A DNA stretch of 64,000 nt, taken from NCBI RefSeq assembly GCF_036226885.1, contig NZ_CP109027.1:4402001-4466000 (forward strand). Reading direction: 5' to 3'. Both the position numbers and the translations under genes were made by a program. Below the pieces are notes generated by a model. That model saw nothing but the letters and a program-made list of their open reading frames with translations, was not told the DNA's origin and made no database searches. Position 1 is the first letter of the stretch. Each line of letters opens with the position of its first letter. Shown one piece after another: positions 63,327-64,000 of this stretch. The DNA comes from Streptomyces sp. NBC_00663. Lineage in GTDB: Bacteria; Actinomycetota; Actinomycetes; Streptomycetales; Streptomycetaceae.

Positions 63327-64000
63327 TCAGGCCGGCAGCGCGTCCGACTCGTCCTTCAGTGCCACCCCGGTCGCGCCCAGCTCCCGGGCCCGCCCCATCA
63401 GCGCCGTCAGCTTCGCCGCCGCGCCCTCGTACGACAGGCCCAGTGGCGGTCTGATGTTGGACAGGCAGTTGCGGTCGGCGTCCGTCGTCACCCCCGGCAC
63501 CGGGCGGCACGTCAGATACGCGCCCAGCGAGTCCGCCGCCGACATGCCGGGGCGTTCGCCGATCAGGACGACCACCATCGCCGCGCCCATGGCCGCCGCC
63601 ACCTCGTCCCCCAGCGCCACCCGCGCCTGCTCGGCCAGCACCACGGGGGCGATCCGCCAGTCGGGAAGCCGGCCTGCCGTCTCCGCCACCACCGCCGCCG
63701 CGTGTTCGTGCACCGCCCGGCTGGACAGCCCGTCCGCGACGACGAACACCACGTCCCACTCCCCCACCGGAAGATGCGCCCGGTCGGTCGCGTCCAGCCG
63801 GCGTCCCAGATCGGGGCGTTGGAGATACGTCAGCCGGTCACCGGCCGCGCTGCGGACCCGTACCGTCGCCAGCCCCGGCAGCCCCGCCGCCACCGTGTCC
63901 GGCTCGAACGGCGAGTGCACCGCGTCCCGGGCGGCGGCATGCGCGGCCTGGAGTTCCAGCCGGTGCCGGGTGGGCAGCCCCGTCCCGGCCCGGCCGAGGC
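63327..64000 (-). CDS. eutC: Ethanolamine ammonia-lyase small subunit, 5' end outside window
   Basis: The gene continues past the right edge. The part seen encodes 223 residues in the family order: LGRAGTGLPTRHRLELQAAHAAARDAVH, VVFVVADGLSSRAVHEHA, VVLIGERPGMSAADSLGAYLT, and TDADRNCLSNIRPPLGLSYEGAA. EutC with EutB binds adenosylcobalamin and cleaves ethanolamine to acetaldehyde and ammonia. eutB should lie just upstream, outside the window. Confidence 0.95.
   Translation of the reverse strand, partial: LGRAGTGLPTRHRLELQAAHAAARDAVHSPFEPDTVAAGLPGLATVRVRSAAGDRLTYLQRPDLGRRLDATDRAHLPVGEWDVVFVVADGLSSRAVHEHAAAVVAETAGRLPDWRIAPVVLAEQARVALGDEVAAAMGAAMVVVLIGERPGMSAADSLGAYLTCRPVPGVTTDADRNCLSNIRPPLGLSYEGAAAKLTALMGRARELGATGVALKDESDALPA

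Overview
The window is a piece of an actinobacterial chromosome, almost certainly Streptomyces. The DNA is very GC-rich, GTG and TTG starts are frequent, and the gene set is typical of the Streptomyces core: aspartokinase/asd2, recR, a YbaB-family gene, purA, a class III aminotransferase, a SLATT-domain gene, SURF1 and eutC. No database search was possible, so every call rests on reading motifs by eye.

Region 1 (1-2372) holds a truncated GatB/YqeY gene, a metallophosphoesterase, a Pr6Pr-type membrane protein and a tRNA-Pro(CGG) with a strong terminator. Region 2 (about 2275-20058) is a genomic island of about 17.7 kb inserted in the 3' end of that tRNA. It is bounded by an intact tRNA end on the left and a decayed copy on the right, and both copies include the tRNA terminator. 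Its tyrosine integrase is broken by a one-base deletion inside the catalytic tyrosine codon. The cargo is almost entirely DNA metabolism and defence. There is a four-gene operon of GHKL ATPase, Z1 ATPase, PD-(D/E)XK protein and AIPR protein, which is the composition of the Mza anti-phage system. Alongside are a Vsr nicking endonuclease and a C5 cytosine methyltransferase fused to an endonuclease III-like iron-sulfur domain. Further on are a large unrecognised protein with an HEPN-like RNxxxH motif, a NucS-like nuclease fused to RAMA-like and alkyltransferase-like domains, and an overlapping pair of a hypothetical gene with a PD-(D/E)XK gene.

Region 3 (20081-35434) has an EamA exporter/TetR pair with a clear operator, a formylglycine-generating enzyme with both active-site cysteines, an O-methyltransferase behind a 35-bp palindrome, a quinone reductase/MmyB-like regulator pair, a permease/TIGR03943 pair divergent from a TrkA-N channel-like protein, a 57-bp tandem repeat, a prolyl oligopeptidase, SURF1, and an ECF sigma factor coupled to a membrane protein. 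Region 4 (35796-42897) has asd2 and aspartokinase, then a divergent two-gene natural product cassette: a cyclodipeptide synthase translationally coupled to a CYP121-like P450. The P450 closely resembles mycobacterial mycocyclosin synthase but differs at two substrate-anchoring positions. A two-component system and a secreted SgcJ-like protein follow. Region 5 (43056-48076) has two paralogous STAND NTPases with TPR-like C-termini, flanking a TSUP transporter. Region 6 (48151-64000) is mostly conserved core: DUF5063, recR, ybaB, SLATT, a Ser/Thr kinase, an aminotransferase, GntR, 5'-nucleotidase, purA, a diacylglycerol kinase-like protein and eutC. It also holds two decaying genes, a sensor kinase and an AraC regulator.
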